A DNA stretch of 64,000 nt from Diaporthe sp. PMI_573 (lineage: Eukaryota; Ascomycota; Sordariomycetes; Diaporthales; Diaporthaceae): positions 62,001 through 126,000 of the forward strand of contig JAJTUP010000002.1 in assembly GCA_021399435.1 (NCBI GenBank), in the 5' to 3' direction. The notes under the pieces were generated by a model. That model had not been told where the DNA came from, made no database searches, and was given only the letters and a program-made list of their open reading frames with translations. Shown piece by piece: positions 20,753 to 34,110 of this stretch (its first letter is position 1; each line of letters opens with the position of its first letter). The translations under genes and the position numbers were made by a program.

Positions 20753-23700
20753 TCATTCCTCTAGATTAGTGTCACTCTCGTAATCCATACTCCATCCATT
20801 CAATCTCTCCGTGTACTCTTTGAAGTCCCCGATCAGGCTTTGCATTCCTTTTTCCATTGCTAATGATATCAAAGATGGCTCCGGCGACTCAATTCTCAGC
20901 GGATCTCGGGGATCCGCTCCAAATTGCAGTAATAGTTTCACCAGTCTGAATACTTCCTGTTTTGTACCTTGATAGGCACCGATGGCTCCTTTGATGATAG
21001 GCAAGCTGTGTGATTGACGGGCTGCGTTTGTGTTGGCACCTGCTTGCAAGAAAGGCTTGATTACTCCGTCGATTGGTGCCGAATGCCGGATCGCAAGCCA
21101 TAGGGGTGTATCGCCATGACAGTCCGGCAAATTCGGATCTGCGCCACGGTTCAGAATATACTTCACAGGGTCATTAGGCGCACTATAGGCCGTGTGCTTT
21201 GCTTCAGACAAGTAATGCAATGCGGTTTTCCCATCCACGTCCTGGGAATTCACATACTTCTCGCTAGCATCGCGTGCGAGTCGACAAATGATTTCGGGAA
21301 GTCCAGACATCCAGTCTTCTGTGCTGTGGGGATTTACCAATGTCCTTGGGACGCTGCGAGATTCGCACGAGCCGCTATGGGAGAGGAGCTTGCATGCTGC
21401 CACGAGAGCTGTGCGGCCACAATCATGACGTCGGCGGCGACAGGCTTCCCTCGGCTGTTGAGACGATCCCGGTATTTCATGTAGTCTCGCGATCATGATA
21501 CAGTTTTCTGTTTCCTCAGCAATCCGCATGAGCGACTCTTCGAGCTGAAAGGTACGCGCTCCGTGGTGAAGAAGCTCCAAGCATACTCTCGTCCTGCGCA
21601 GCCACAAAGCAGCTTCTAGAGGGAAGCATGTGGCCATGAAGCTTGGACTTTCCATTTCCACTGTCATTTTGAAAGGTCCCATGTTCGGATCTGCGCCAAG
21701 ACGCAGGAGACGGTTAACCCATCTATCATTCTTCGTCTCGATGGCTTTCCATAATAATGATGTTCCAAGGAATGTCGGAGTGTTGACGCCAAACTGGCCA
21801 TTCAGGTTGGAAAGATCCTCTACGACTTCCCACTTTCCCTCGTCTAGTGCCCTCTCGATAGCTGATTTTCCGGGAAGGGCTTTCAACTGAATTTGGTGAA
21901 ATGCAAGTTTCAAGTCGGGTCGACATGCTAGAACCTCAGCGATAGCCGCCCTTCTTCCCTCCTCTAGGAACCTTTCGAGAGCACTGTGCAAAGACCTGTC
22001 ATCAAGAGACTTGCCGACGGCTGGATGAGAGAAGAAATCATGAATGAGTGTCTGCTCATCCTCAGGAAGCCAGGGGTCCGTACAGATCCGATGTGTCAAA
22101 GTCTCAATCGGCGAAGTTCCCCAGGTCGAATGCCGCGTTCTAGGGTTGGCGCCGGCTCCGAGAAGAAAAGTGATTCTGTTCGCGGAGCATGGCATGCTAG
22201 TAGGATTCAAACTCTGGAGATGCTGAGCTAGTATATCTCCGAGCCATTGGCCATGAATACTCTTGCGCAATTCGAGGGCACGCACGACTTCGGCAATCTG
22301 GTCTCTAAGAAGACGACCCTGCGCAAGGACGACGCGGAACAACGACCCGTGGCCATGTTCTACTGCCCATAATAACGTTTTAATGGGCTTTTCCTCAAGA
22401 TCTGGGCAAGGCGACTTGACTGTAGCCACACCATCTTGCAATAGCCGCCACCAAAGCGACCAACTCTTCTTACAGTCTTGCACCTCATGGTCGAAGAACC
22501 TCGTGTGGAAGACCCAGTGGCTTGTGGAGTATGGCGCAAAACAAAGATGATCGAGCTCCTCCTGTAGGGGAACAGCCTGGAGTTGTGAAAGAATGTGTCC
22601 GATATCAATTTGCGCAGGTCGTGCCCGTTTGTGTTCCCAGGCTCTGATATGGTGTACCAAACGGCTGACAACCGGGGTGGATTGCCGGGTAGATTCCATC
22701 ACATTGTCTAATACTTCCAGGCTGTCGAGGTTCTTTGTCACCGTTATCCGTGAATCTGAAATGGTGAAATGGAGATATGTGACACATATAGCCCCGATGA
22801 AATTTTCGGCATCCTCATCGGTGAAATGATATAACGTTGTGCTTGGACTGGCAGCGGGTGAGAGCAGGTGTTGGATGACGCTATGGTGAATGAAGCGGAC
22901 TTTTCCATCCTCCTCGTCAGATTCGAGCAGGCTACCCCCACAAAGTGATATGAGTAGTCGGCTATCCTTGGCTATCCTTTCAGGATGCCAAACCGGCTCG
23001 CCGACAACCACGCACAATGCAACTCTGATCTCATCGATATCGAGAGGAGTGACGGCGGACATCACCAGCTTCATGATCCTGCCTTCGAATTGACGGTCAG
23101 GTATTCTTTGCAGAGCTTGTTCGAAAGCCTCCGGCAAGTCCCTCGGAAGATGGGTTATGAGGTTGAGGATTTGATCATCCGTGATGACAACTTCTGGGTT
23201 GGTAGGGAAGATTGTGTCAAGCTGCAGAGACACCCACAAGTACCTGCAAGTATCCATTAGACAATGTATCTTTCATGTGAGGTTTTGATCACTGACATTC
23301 CCTGTGCTCCAGCAATGAGCTGCTCCTTGACTAGTTCCTCCAGGTCGTGGTTCAGGTGTCTCGTTTTGTTCCTTCTTGTCACCTCTTTCACGATGTAAGC
23401 ATTCATGTCAGCCTCATGGTTGAAGCCATCGTGGGTGACCGAGAAGTCTGGGCGGAAACGCTGTTTAGCGAAATGCTGAAACCGCGAATCAGACCGACAT
23501 GAGTAGCAAAACAGAACAACTCGACTTTCGATCAAGCGACGGAGACCAATAAACACATCATCTATGTCAGCGTCGGAACAATTTTCCAGGCCATCTGCGA
23601 TGATAATGTACCTTCGGTCCGCGGGAAGGAGATGAAGGAGAAACTCGACGATGGAATTCGGAAAAAAAGTCTTGTTTATGAGGCGGTCCTCAACATTCTT

Positions 23701-24814
23701 CCAGGCTCTGGCTTCTGCTGGCAGATTTTCGACAAGATTGAAGGCAATGCTTCCTAAAATATTGGTGGCCACGAGACTGGTCGGTTCCTGAGACACACAG
23801 AATACATAGGTGCACGGGTGGTCAAGGCTCATCCGAGCGACTATGTTTGCCATTGAGACCGTTTTCCCGCTCCCTAATCTGCCGTCGATGCAAAGTGTGG
23901 CGGACGTTTGCATAGATTTCCAGTCTCCGAAACTTGGAGTATCGAATATCCATTCACAAGACCCTTTCTTGCGCTGGCGCCTCCATCGAGTTTCGAAATC
24001 GTTCTGGTAAGGGGACAGCGATCGCAACAAACGTTGCTTCACGTCCTGAAATCTCCCGGATTGTGAGTCAGTTGCTATCTTTGTGGCAAGCAATTGGGTC
24101 TGTTGCTGGATCAGACAGCCCCATTGGTCCAGCTCCTTTTGAATAGGGCCGAATTCCGAGTCGAATGATGACCCGAGAGACGAGAGTAATTGAGCGCCAG
24201 TACTTTTCTGACACCAGACAATTATCTTGCTGCACAGTTTTACGAGGACGACCAAGTATTCGCAAAAGTATGTCTGCAGCTCTGCAGATGTGGGAAAGAG
24301 TTGAGCGAAGTCTTCATGAAGAGCCCAGGAGGTACCGAGCCTCATGAATAGGGTCGAAATTTTCTCAAAGTAACTCAAATAATTCGTAGCAGCCTCCATC
24401 GTGTTACTTTATTGGCACTTGAGTGAGATGCGGAAGTTTCTGAGATCGACTTACTGTCAATGACAGCCTTACAGCACTCCATATCCCCGTCGCGATGAGG
24501 TTCTGAGAGCCTCCAACCAACACGTCTCCGATGGTGGCAAAGGTCTGAATCCGAGACAAAAATCCGCCCACCTTCGTTCCATGTGGCCTCCAGGACCGGT
24601 GGCGGCGTGCTCCCTGTTGGTTGATCTCTTCGGTCATCTTAATAATATCTCGGTTTGATACTCGTGCATCTTGCGCATTCTGCATCGATCGGAATTCCTT
24701 GCTGAGGTTACTGTCAAGGTTCTTGGTAAATTCTGAGATTGCGAAACCCAAGCGAGCCTCAGGCTTGAGCTTGCCACTTAAGACAAGTTGCTTCGACACG
24801 AGTTCCATCGACAT
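20753..24814 (-). CDS. NLR-like STAND NTPase with ankyrin repeats
   Basis: Three exons (24455-24814, 23297-24393, 20753-23243; introns of 61 and 53 nt) join in phase to give 1315 residues. The N-terminal region (TFATIGDVLVGGSQNLIATG, then NYLSYFEKIS) matches the alpha-helical domain found before fungal NACHT-type modules. A P-loop, GRLGSGKT, lies at residues 291-298 and a Walker B-like YIIIADGLE at 382-390. The helical domain ends in AGAQGMYLWVSLQLD, typical of fungal NLRs. Ankyrin repeats are clear near the C-terminus (GKTALHYLS, NRGADPNLPDCHGDTPLWLAI, LLLQFGADP; about 1156-1266). Fungal NLRs sense non-self or stress and can trigger cell death. The start is uncertain: an in-frame ATG at 25126 would add 104 residues. 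Its gene end abuts the NmrA remnant. Confidence 0.85.
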
Positions 24815-25819
24815 TGTAAGAAACCTCAGCCGCTTATACCAAGAGTGGTCAGGCGGTTGTGGAGAAGCTCGAACGTGATATATTAGAAGAAACAACGCTC
24901 CTGGACGAGACACGGCATCAGCCTGGGCAGCCTTCAATAACTTATGACTGAGCATGCTCAAAGATTTGTGTAACGAGCATTCCGCCAGCTGACCCCATCG
25001 ACGCTTACCACCTTTGAAAGTGCTTAACCGTGCAATGTGGTTCAGGCAGCGCAACCGACAGCAAACCCAGAAGCGAGTCCTGCTGGTTGGTCGGGTGCTA
25101 CACACAACTTTCAATAGCGACGCCACGGACCGGGCACTGCCAGGCTCTGAGGCACGACCTGCGGTAAAGTGGATTTTGTCTAATGCTGTGTTACCCTACC
25201 TCATCGGGGGCGATGAGCGGAAGGCGAATCACCAAAACACAGCCCTGTATTCACCCCTCCCTGAGAGCGGCTCAAAGAACAGGGCAAGATATGGGGGTCC
25301 CGCATGCCCGCGACCCCAAACCCACATGTGCGAACAACAACGAAACTGGAGAACAATTGATCTAGTCGCCACCGTCTGTCTGCCTCTCCAGGGACGGACC
25401 GATGCGAAATCAGGTATGGCGAAGTCCCCTGGCTATACATCATCTCCAGAGCGAAGGTGATGCAGATGCACTACACGCGATTAAGCAGGCTCCAGGGATG
25501 GCTTGCAGCAAGATCTCTAGAGATAAGGTTCACAAGGCAGGAGAATCGGCATCAAGATGGAGCTGCCCGCAACCTAACATCGGGGCAGAAGTGTCTGCAT
25601 CGTCCAGTTAGGATTGAATGCCTTTCTGCAAGAGGTATTGTCACGAGTACTAGACAAACAAAAAATCTATCTCATCGCGAAGCGGAGGGGCAAAGGACAC
25701 GTCAAAAGAGCCCGAAGAACGCTACCAACAAAAACCCTGTCCTCCCCTGATTTTTGGTTTTTTCCTCCCCCGAAAGAAAAATGCAACTTGTCCATCTCTT
25801 CAATTTCCTCAGCAACAAA
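24815..25819. other. Intergenic region between the NLR start and fimbrin end
   Basis: About 1 kb. The NLR frame stays open to 25126 and could be coding leader. The remainder has no recognisable gene. Confidence 0.55.
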
Positions 25820-28036
25820 CTACTGCATCTTCTCGTGAGTGGCCATGAGGGAGCCTACAATCGTGATGTTAGCCAACGCGAGTCTGCAGGATTAGGAATA
25901 ACGGGGAACATACCAATGAAAGTCGTGACCAGACGCGACCGGACCTGGCAGATATCCTCGGGCACCAGCCAGATGGTGGCGCCCATCTTTCTCGCGATCG
26001 AGATACTCAGCTTGGCGTTGAGGTACGCGTCGTCGTCGGTGCGCCCGGGCGTGACGAGGTCGTAGTCGACGTAGTTGCTCTTCATGCCGTTCAGCACGTC
26101 GATCAGGAAGACACCCGTGCCGATGTTGCCGTCCTTGAACGAGCGGATGGCCGAGTTCTTGCCGCCCTTGCGGGACATCTCGTTAGCCCACTTGACCATT
26201 TCGGCGTCGGTCATCTCGCGCTTGCCGAGCCGTTGTGCGAGGGCGCCCAGCGTGATGGTGATGTTCTTGCGCATCAGCTGCCACACCAGGCCGAGGGTGA
26301 GGGTCTTTTGCCCGTCGGTGATGTCGGCGCCTTGGATACCGACCAGGGAGAAGCCGTTCTGCTTTCCTAGCTCGATCGCGTAGTTTGTGTTCTCGACGGC
26401 CTTGAACCGCATCAACTCGTTACCGTTCGCCGGGGGCTTGTTGACGTGCCGCCAGTTGACCGAGCCTTTGATGACCTTGTCGTAGGCCTGCAATAGTACT
26501 GAGCCATCGCGCAGGTCGTCGAAGAAGGATTGGACAGCGGGTTGGACGTCTAGACTGTTGAGCCACAGGGTGAAGACTCTGGCCTCGCGCTCGCCTTCGG
26601 CATCGAAATCCTCCACTTCTTGCTTCTCCTCTTCCGTGATAGGGTCGAGGCAGGGGTGAGTGTTGAACAGGTTCGCAACAAAGGCAAGGTTGAGCTTGGG
26701 GTTTCCGGCGACGAGGGATTTAGGTGTCAGGAACTTGCGGCAGCTCAGCTTGTCCGCGTCTTGGAGGACCTCCTCGGCACGCTGCAGCAGGTCCCGTGTC
26801 TGCAGAGGGGCTCTTGTGCAACCGTATTCAGACCCAATTTGTGCCATCAGAACTGCATAGTTCTCGCCATCCTTGACGTCGGTGGAGAAGTTGGCGACGC
26901 GGCGGGGCCAGTTGGCGGCCTTGAGATGGTAGTTGACCCAGCGCAGGAGAATCTGCTCCGGGGGCAGCCGCAGGAACTGCTCCAGGGTCTCGTCGTCCTC
27001 CAACAGGCGGTACAGCTCGGGGTGAAGCTTGATGTCAATCTTGCCCAAAAGACCCCTGCGGATGATCTGCCAGATCAGGCCCAGAATAAGATGTTCGCGG
27101 ACCTCGATGATGTCCCCACTGCCGATGTTGACGACGGAGCAACCGATACCCTTTGCGGACTCGATGACGATGTTGTTGTTCTCGGTCATGTGGAACGCGT
27201 TCAGCTTCTTGATCTTCCTGCCAGGAACGTTCATGACACGCTCATCGATGGTATCCGGTACGCTGTCGTTGATGAGCTTGGCCAGCACCAGACCGTCGCG
27301 GCACTCGTCGAACATCTCGAAGGTGTCGGTGGGGAAGGGCAGGCGGTCGCCAATGTCGGCATCTCCGGCAAGGACGGCGTTGATGTGGCGGGTGAACTCG
27401 GTGCGCTCGTCCTCGTTGATGGTGTGAGTGATGTTGGCATTCGAACCTTGGACGTGGATCTTGCCGCTGATGCTCGATTTCTGGGCGTGGCCGCCGACTG
27501 CACCGCCGGTGCGCTGTGCGACAACGCTGCTGGGGGAGGCGGGGGCGGCGCCTCCTGTGCGCATGGCGACCTGGGCAGGCGAGGATTCTCGGAGTTTCGC
27601 AATGAGCTATTAAATCCCGTCAGCATGGGAGACTGGTGTGGGCGGCTGGCTACCCATCCATGTGCCTGTCTCTGTACGTACGCCGACATAGTCCTCTAGC
27701 TCCACCCGCCTGGAGGAGTCGAGGTCGACCTCCTTGAGTGCTTGTCGCACGACATCGTAGGGTTGGCGCTCGCTGGTCTGGGTTGCCTTGATGGCAGTGG
27801 CCTCGTCTACGTATCCCTTGTCGTCGACATCGAGCTTGCGGAAGGCGTCTGCCAGGCCGAATATGTCGTTCTGCTGGAACTGGGGGAACTTCCTGCGTTT
27901 GGTGGTGAGATGGTCAGCCGCCTGGTCAACGATGGCCCCTCAGCTCAGCTCATCTCCGTCGCCGTTGCGCGCGGAGACGGGACCCGGGTTGCCGGGGTGT
28001 TGGGAACTCGTACCTCTGCAGTTTGAGGACGTTCAT
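25820..28036 (-). CDS. SAC6: Fimbrin (actin-bundling plastin)
   Basis: Four exons (28014-28036, 27682-27892, 25914-27606, 25820-25854) joined in phase encode 653 residues, normal for fimbrins. The first exon is tiny (MNVLKLQR) and the last encodes only the C-terminus SLMATHEKMQ. Two EF-hand-like segments lie near the N-terminus (LDVDDKGYVDE and VDLDSSRRVELEDYV). Four calponin-homology domains follow; visible signatures include NAFHMTENNNIVIESAKGIG, LLRWVNYHLKAANW, FTLWLNSLDVQP and MVKWANEMSRKG. Fimbrin crosslinks actin filaments at endocytic patches and cables. All splice sites are GT-AG with introns of 121, 75 and 59 nt. The gene is conserved and probably constitutively expressed. Assignment is secure. 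Confidence 0.96.
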
Positions 28037-29359
28037 GATTGCGTGTGAATGCACTCTATGTTGTTGCTAATTGGAGATGCTAGATGCGATATGGTGTTGG
28101 AAAGGGAAAGGCAGCAAAGGCGAAGGAAATACGCAGCCTAAGGAGGTCGTCAGGTCGGGTCGAGGCGCATGTGGGGGGGGAATGTAAGCTGGAGGAGGGG
28201 ATCAATCAGTCACTTAATCAATCAATCACCCGCTCAGGGAGCTCTCGGGTGGTGACTGGCGGGGCACAGGAGGAGCAAGCAGGCGGGAGGGGCGGGCATA
28301 TTGTGGGAACCTTGCAGTATGACGTCTCTCTCTCCAAGCCTACGGGATGGAGATGAGCCAGGGGCCGCAAACAAGCTCGCAGGCCTCGCTACACGTACTC
28401 TTGTTAGGCACCTCTGGCCAGCAATGCACACCAAGCCACGGTGGGTTTACGCGTACCACGTTCTACCCGCAGCAGGTCAAGTGAGATGCCAAGAGGCCCT
28501 GACGACGCATGGTTAGGCAGTCATTTTTCTGGATCGGTCCAATTTTAGGTTCGCAACCCCAAAGCCCAACTCAATGCCGCCCATTGTAGCCATGACGGAT
28601 TTGAGATAGCGGGGTACTTTTTTGAGATGCAATTTCAAGCCTAATTATTCTCCCTGACTCGAGGTATCTCTTTATCCGCATAAATCCCACCCGTTTTCTG
28701 AGGCTGACTTCATCCTCGCGAGACCACTACCGCTTCAAAGAATTTTTCTCTTCACCTTCACGCGAACGAGAGAAATCTGTCTGTCGCTTACCCTGAAGCA
28801 GTCCGCAAACATCCTCGACTCACCCACCAGAGGTAAATCCAAGTGTCGCTGCCGTCTTGTTGAAACCATCGAAGTCGATGACTTCTCTTGTGAGCGAGCT
28901 CTGACGTCTGGCATTCCTGCTCTCCCAGGCTCAGTGGCTCGCTCATTCGTAGCACTCGGCTGCAACTCGACGTTTCTCACCGGTCGAGTATGTCTCTCTC
29001 ACCTTGAGAATAGCCTCATTTGCCTTTGCTATTACTTGTTTACTGCAATACACCACCAGCCGTCCTAATTGTGTCCCGCATTTTCAGCCCTTCCGTGTTG
29101 ATTGGATCCCCCTGGACGGCGGAGAGCGAACTGTCCTTGCATATGTCTTTCTGGCCCCGATCGTCCCGCCTCGGCTGGCTGGAGCCCATCAACCTGGACG
29201 ACATCCATCTCTGTCTCACCCACACTTACTCGCCTTTGGGCCTTTAACATTCTCCTCCTTCCATTCCGTCTGCCACCTCCATCCTAACAGCGTGATCAGA
29301 CCTCCTCCCCTCCTCCAGCTGCAAAACCTTTTCTCTCCCTCCCTCCAAACAAAAAAAAA
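28037..29359. other. Divergent promoter region
   Basis: This 1.3-kb region separates fimbrin (minus) from the RING/ankyrin gene (plus). CT-rich sequence before 29360 suggests a 5' leader ending in an A10 run directly at the ATG. No supported gene is seen. Confidence 0.6.
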
Positions 29360-30127
29360 ATGGCAAGCAGCAGCACAACCCCACTCTGCAAAGTCTGCGA
29401 GGACCCCCTCGTCACACAAGTCGACGACGGCGAGCCCCCGGTCCAGGACGACCTCGAGCTGCCCTGCGGCTGCCACTACCACTGGCAGTGCCTCCTCGAC
29501 CAGGCGAGCCACATAGCCCTGGCCCTCACCTGCCCCTCCTGCGACAAGTACCTCCCCTCCAACGAGGCCGGGCCCTCGGTGACCAACCCGGTCTTCCACA
29601 CCCCGCAGCACCAGACCACCATCCGCACGCGCTACGCCTCGGAGGACGGCGTCGAGGACAACTACGACATCCTGCCCACCCTGACCGAGGAGGCATACCT
29701 CGAGTCGCACCCGGACGAGCGCAGGCTCCGCGCCTTCCACACCATGTGCGGCGAGGGCGACGTCCTCGGCGCGGTCGAGCTGCTGAGCGACGCCGCCGCG
29801 GAAGGGGAGGACGTCGCAGCCATCCTGACCTACCGCGATTCGCTCTCCCGGGGCCGCACGGCACTGCACCTCGCCCTCGAGAAGGGGCAGGAGGACGCCG
29901 TCTGGCTGCTGCTGTTCCTGGGGAGCCCGCGCCTGTCGCTCGACAACTTCCCGCAGGAGGCACTGGACGCTGCGAGGGGGATGGGCCTTGACCGCATGCC
30001 TGAGCGCCACGGCGTGGAGGACGTCCGTGCCGCGCGTGATGATGATAGCCGGACGCCTGAGGATTATGCTAGGGCCCTGCCTGATCTGTGGGGACGGTTG
30101 GTTGATGCGGGTGTGTTGAGAACTTGA
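29360..30127 (+). CDS. RING-finger protein with an ankyrin repeat
   Basis: Single exon of 255 residues from ATG 29360. The N-terminus carries a RING-like zinc-binding pattern: CKVCEDPL, then LPCGCHYHWQCLLDQ and TCPSCDKYL, consistent with a cross-brace zinc site. The middle region has an ankyrin-type unit (GRTALHLALEKGQEDAVWLLL, residues about 170-190). The rest is acidic and of no known domain. RING proteins usually act as E3 ubiquitin ligases; here the target is unknown. The coding region is notably GC-rich with strong C/G at third positions compared with its neighbours, seen by eye. Confidence 0.75.
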   Translation: MASSSTTPLCKVCEDPLVTQVDDGEPPVQDDLELPCGCHYHWQCLLDQASHIALALTCPSCDKYLPSNEAGPSVTNPVFHTPQHQTTIRTRYASEDGVEDNYDILPTLTEEAYLESHPDERRLRAFHTMCGEGDVLGAVELLSDAAAEGEDVAAILTYRDSLSRGRTALHLALEKGQEDAVWLLLFLGSPRLSLDNFPQEALDAARGMGLDRMPERHGVEDVRAARDDDSRTPEDYARALPDLWGRLVDAGVLRT

Positions 30128-30864
30128 ATGAGAGGCATGCTCGCTGCCGATGTTGCCGCACAAGGAACGACGCCTCTGGACGTTTATTCTGCGGAAAGGT
30201 GAGGGCAGGAGTTAGCTTTGTGAGCAGTTGCTGGCATAGTCCAATGACTTGCCGGCCTCGAGCCGTGTTAGCTGATCACTTCGGCCTGAGACGTTGTGTA
30301 GTTGCCCAATAGATCCCCTCGTGGTTTTAAGTGCGAGAGTAACCAATATATTACATATCAGAAACAAGACACAAATCACGTATCTCTATCTGCGCTATTT
30401 GCATATAGTCCAGGGATACGCCGAACCGGAAGAATTATCGTATAGCAGGGATACATACAGTACGAGTACGAAGAGCGAGTTGCAAGGATCGTATCTCGAG
30501 GTACTCCACAAGGCGCACGGCTACGTCGGGTGGTTACGATACACGACAAACGCTCACACAAGATCGAACATCCATGTAACTCCTCACATGCAAAGCAAAT
30601 AACTCCTCAATTTATGGCCCATCTAGAATTGCCATAACCCAGGCGATCTAATGCCACTAAACAGAAAAAAACGCCGTCCTAGCTAGCCAAAGTCCCCGTA
30701 AGAAAGGCCTGTAATGCCAGGCGGGGGTGAAAAAAACGCCGAGTCGCCGCCCGCCATTGTTTATAACGCAGTCCCATCTAGCAACGCAGCCTGCCGTCTA
30801 AGTAAATAGCAATGCGAGTCCCTGTGCGCATGTTCGCAAAAGAAAAGGAGAGAAAAAATGTGTA
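30128..30864. other. Convergent intergenic region
   Basis: About 740 bp between two genes that end towards each other. It is fairly AT-rich with no recognisable gene; it should hold both 3' UTRs. Confidence 0.6.
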
Positions 30865-33800
30865 TCACCTCCTCCCCGCGTCCCTGCCCTCCCCCTTCCT
30901 CGAGAGCAGCTGGCTCATAATAAAGTGCGCCACGTCCTCGTCCGCCCAGTACGCCATATGGCTGGCGATGGTATTGATGGGGTTGAAGTCCAGCGCGCCC
31001 TCCTGTATGCTGTAGTCGACACGCCCGTTCCTGTTGAGCGCCCGCACCTTCTGCTCCTCCTTGCGCACCCGCGCGGCCTTGCTCTCCTGCGCCAGCCAGT
31101 CCTCCCTCTCCGTCTCGTCCTGGGCGTCGCCCTCCTCCCTGATCATCTCCGCCGCCCTGCCCTTCTGGAACTTGCTATACAGCGTCTCCAGGTCGTCGTC
31201 CAGGAGCGTCATGTCGTTCCCGCTGATGCTCTTGCGCCCGCCCTGCTCCTCGGCGAGCTGCCTCTTTCGCTCCGCCGCTTTCTGGCTGAGGCTTGTCGTC
31301 GAGTCCTGCCGAGAAATGACGCCGGAAGAGGTGGAGATGTTCGTCCCAGCGGCTGGGCTTGGTGTGTGATGCTGTTGTTGCTGCTGCTGCTGTGAAGCCG
31401 TGATTTGCGCAACGTCTTCCTGGGTCAGACCCAGGCTGCGATTCAGCAGGCTGTTGGCCAGCCCCGCACTCACACTGGCCCACAGTCCGCTGACACTTTG
31501 TCCGACCTTGGCCGGAATGCCCGAGATGCCTTGGGGCCCCACAGCACCGAAGATACCTTTCTTGGTGTAGGGCAGATTCTGGGGCTTCAAAGAAGACATG
31601 GCGGGTGAGATGAGGGGCTCAATACGATAGGATATTGGGTCGGATGGGTAGAAGACGTTGAACATCTGAGACAACTTAGGCGAGGATACAGAATACGGTA
31701 GGCCCGTAACAGGAGAGATGCGGTGGTGATCGACTGCGAGAGGCGCCGCGCGGAAGGGATCGTCCGCTGCGTCTGGATCAAAAGGACTGTTTGCTGGTAG
31801 TCCATCCGTGAGGTGGCGTGCACTGATCGTTCTGGTCAAGTTAGTGACATGTAACGCGACATTTCCGTGAGAGAGAAATACTTACCGCCCCTTCAGCATC
31901 TGGAACAACCCGATCGGAGAGCCGAGGCAGTAGAAGTCATCAACCTCGAAGTCGAAGGTCAAGTCCCGCGGGTCTTTCTTCGTGGGTTTCGGAGTTTCAG
32001 AGGGCCAAATCCTCAGCGGGTTCTTAGGCTGCTCAGCTTGCTTTTTTATCTCCTGCTGGCGGCACAGAATATCAAACATGATGGCAGACCCGAGGGAATG
32101 ACCCATAATGTGAATCTTGCCCTTGAAGCCAGGGTTTCTCTCGACGAAAAGGTTGTAAATTCTGTTCGCCTCCTTGAAGACAATCTCGGAAATCTGCTCT
32201 CTGTAAGCGCTCTGGTAGAGGAGCACGTCCAATGCCAGATCAGAGATGAGTGATCTCGCAAATGCCACGCCTTCAACCGTGATATCATCAAGGGAAGGAT
32301 CTGAGCCTGAGTCAGCAAAAGCGCTTCATATGGGCAGCAGATACTTACACTCGTCTTCTTCGGTTGTCGCAAGGCCGATATCCTGCTCATTCTTTTTCTC
32401 TTCGCGTTTTCTCGGGAAGTCCAGCAGGTGACGCCAGCACACGGGCAACACTTGCACACGAGAGTTGCCAGGGCCGCCGCCGATCTCTGAGTTCAGCGCT
32501 CTGAGATCCTCAGAAGTGGTGTAGACAGACTTGATCGTCTTCCTGAACGTATTGACATCGTGGACGAAATTGACACTTTCCATCCGCAATCCAAGCAACT
32601 GGCCAATGCCGTGAGTAACCAAGACCAGGTGCTCAATTTCACGTCCCTGTGTTTCGCCAGCTGGTGCGTTGTAGTCATCCTGTATCTCCTTTTCCTCTCT
32701 CTTCCTCACGGCTTCTTCCTCTTGGTCGACATCGCGGTTTTCGCTCTCAAGCAACGACGATATCTGCCGCTTGAGACTATCGCCTCGGGCCTCAATCGCT
32801 GTTTTACCTGTTCCCTCTTCCTCCCCGCTCGATCGTGCTATATCGATGGAGTCGGACCTCGTCGTCGGGGGCGCTGACCTCCGCTTTCGTGCCTTGTCAA
32901 GCTGTTCCTCCGTGTTCTTGTCATCAGTTGGCGTGGTCGGTGCCTTCTCGTCCTTGGAAGAGTCTGTTTTTGGCTTGGTCTTTCCAGGCTCAGTGTAGCC
33001 ACGGACAAGCTTGACGCCACTCATGTAGCCTCCTCCAGCAAAGCGTTCATACATGGTCGAGGTCACCCACGATAAAACACCATCGGAGTTGAGCCATGCT
33101 GTGGTCGAGTCCTGATACGTTGTTACCGAGTTCATCCAAGCACCAAACAGCCTATGTGTTTGTGGTTGGAGGGCTGGCCCCTGCGGCTTCAAAGTCGAGT
33201 CGGCTTGCGCAGCGGCCTGGGCCCGCAGGTTATCGACGGATCCCTTGGGTGTCACGTCTCCCTTCTTGGATCTGTTGTCGCTTCGAATTCTTGGGGCTAG
33301 CCAGGAGTTAATTCTCCGTCGTTTGCTGGGTCGCTCTTCCAACTCACCAGGATAGAGCCAGGGTTTGCACTTAAGGTAGCCCTCCTCCAGTTGCGCGGCG
33401 AGATTCTCCTCACAGGGACGGAGGGTCGAGCCCTCTTGGTAGAACCAGCTTCCACGGCGCACATCGTAGACAGGACCCAGCCAGTAGACCGGGGCGAGCT
33501 CTCGCTTTTCTATGTCGACATCGAAGAGGAAATCCTCGTTGACCGAAACCTTGGTTCCATCCTGTGTGTCGCTTTCTTCAGAGTCCGAAGTGAAAGCCCT
33601 CCGCGGGCCCGAGAAGTTCCTCTTCGAGCCCGAGTTGCTTCGCTCCCGTTCTATTTCTGTGCTCTCTAGGACGCCCTGGTATGCAGCCTCGATAGATCGT
33701 GTGTCATCGTTGGTGAATGGAACCCATTTCTTGGGAGGTTGGGGTGGCTTCTCGTCGGGTTTTCGATTGCCCTTGATGAGCTGCGGCTTTCTCTTCGGGA

Positions 33801-34110
33801 CCTGTAGTAGTTGAATGTCAGCGATTCATCTGCAACTATGGGCATGGGAACCTACATCAACAGCATGGAACCACTGGACCTTGAGCGGTGGACAGTCCGG
33901 AGGGTATTTCCTGACACTGATTCCGTATATGGGGTTGATGCTGTGGTCGCCTCCCTGGGGTGCGGGTGCCGGCTTGGGTGGAGGCGGCGCTGGTGGCTCC
34001 TTGGGTGTGGGCGTCGAACTTCGGCTGACGGACCATGGGTTGATGGATTCCACCGCAGAAGCCCAAGTTGACTTCTCCGCCTTCTTGTCGGCACCAGATC
34101 CGGAGGCCAT
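30865..34110 (-). CDS. DDHD-domain phospholipase (phosphatidic-acid-preferring PLA1 type)
   Basis: Four exons (33856-34110, 32349-33801, 31886-32300, 30865-31831) join in phase across introns of 54, 48 and 54 nt for 1029 residues. A WWE-like N-terminal part (INPIYGISVRKYPPDCPPLK, YWLGPVYDVRRGSWFYQ) leads into a lipase core. Visible there are HLVLVTHGIGQ and the nucleophile elbow HIMGHSLGSA with its G-x-S-x-G serine. The DDHD domain follows, starting FYCLGSPIGLFQMLKG and continuing through FNVFYPSDPISYRIEPL to a final WADEDVAHF. Related enzymes hydrolyse phosphatidic acid and related phospholipids at membranes (yeast Ddl1 class). A polyglutamine/histidine tract lies in the DDHD insert near 31370-31395. 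The start ATG 34110 is the first in frame; upstream codons lack ATG. Confidence 0.9.

Noticed and set aside
26620..27699. 359-codon plus-strand frame
   Set aside because: Antisense shadow of fimbrin calponin-homology exons, with codon periodicity inherited from the real gene.
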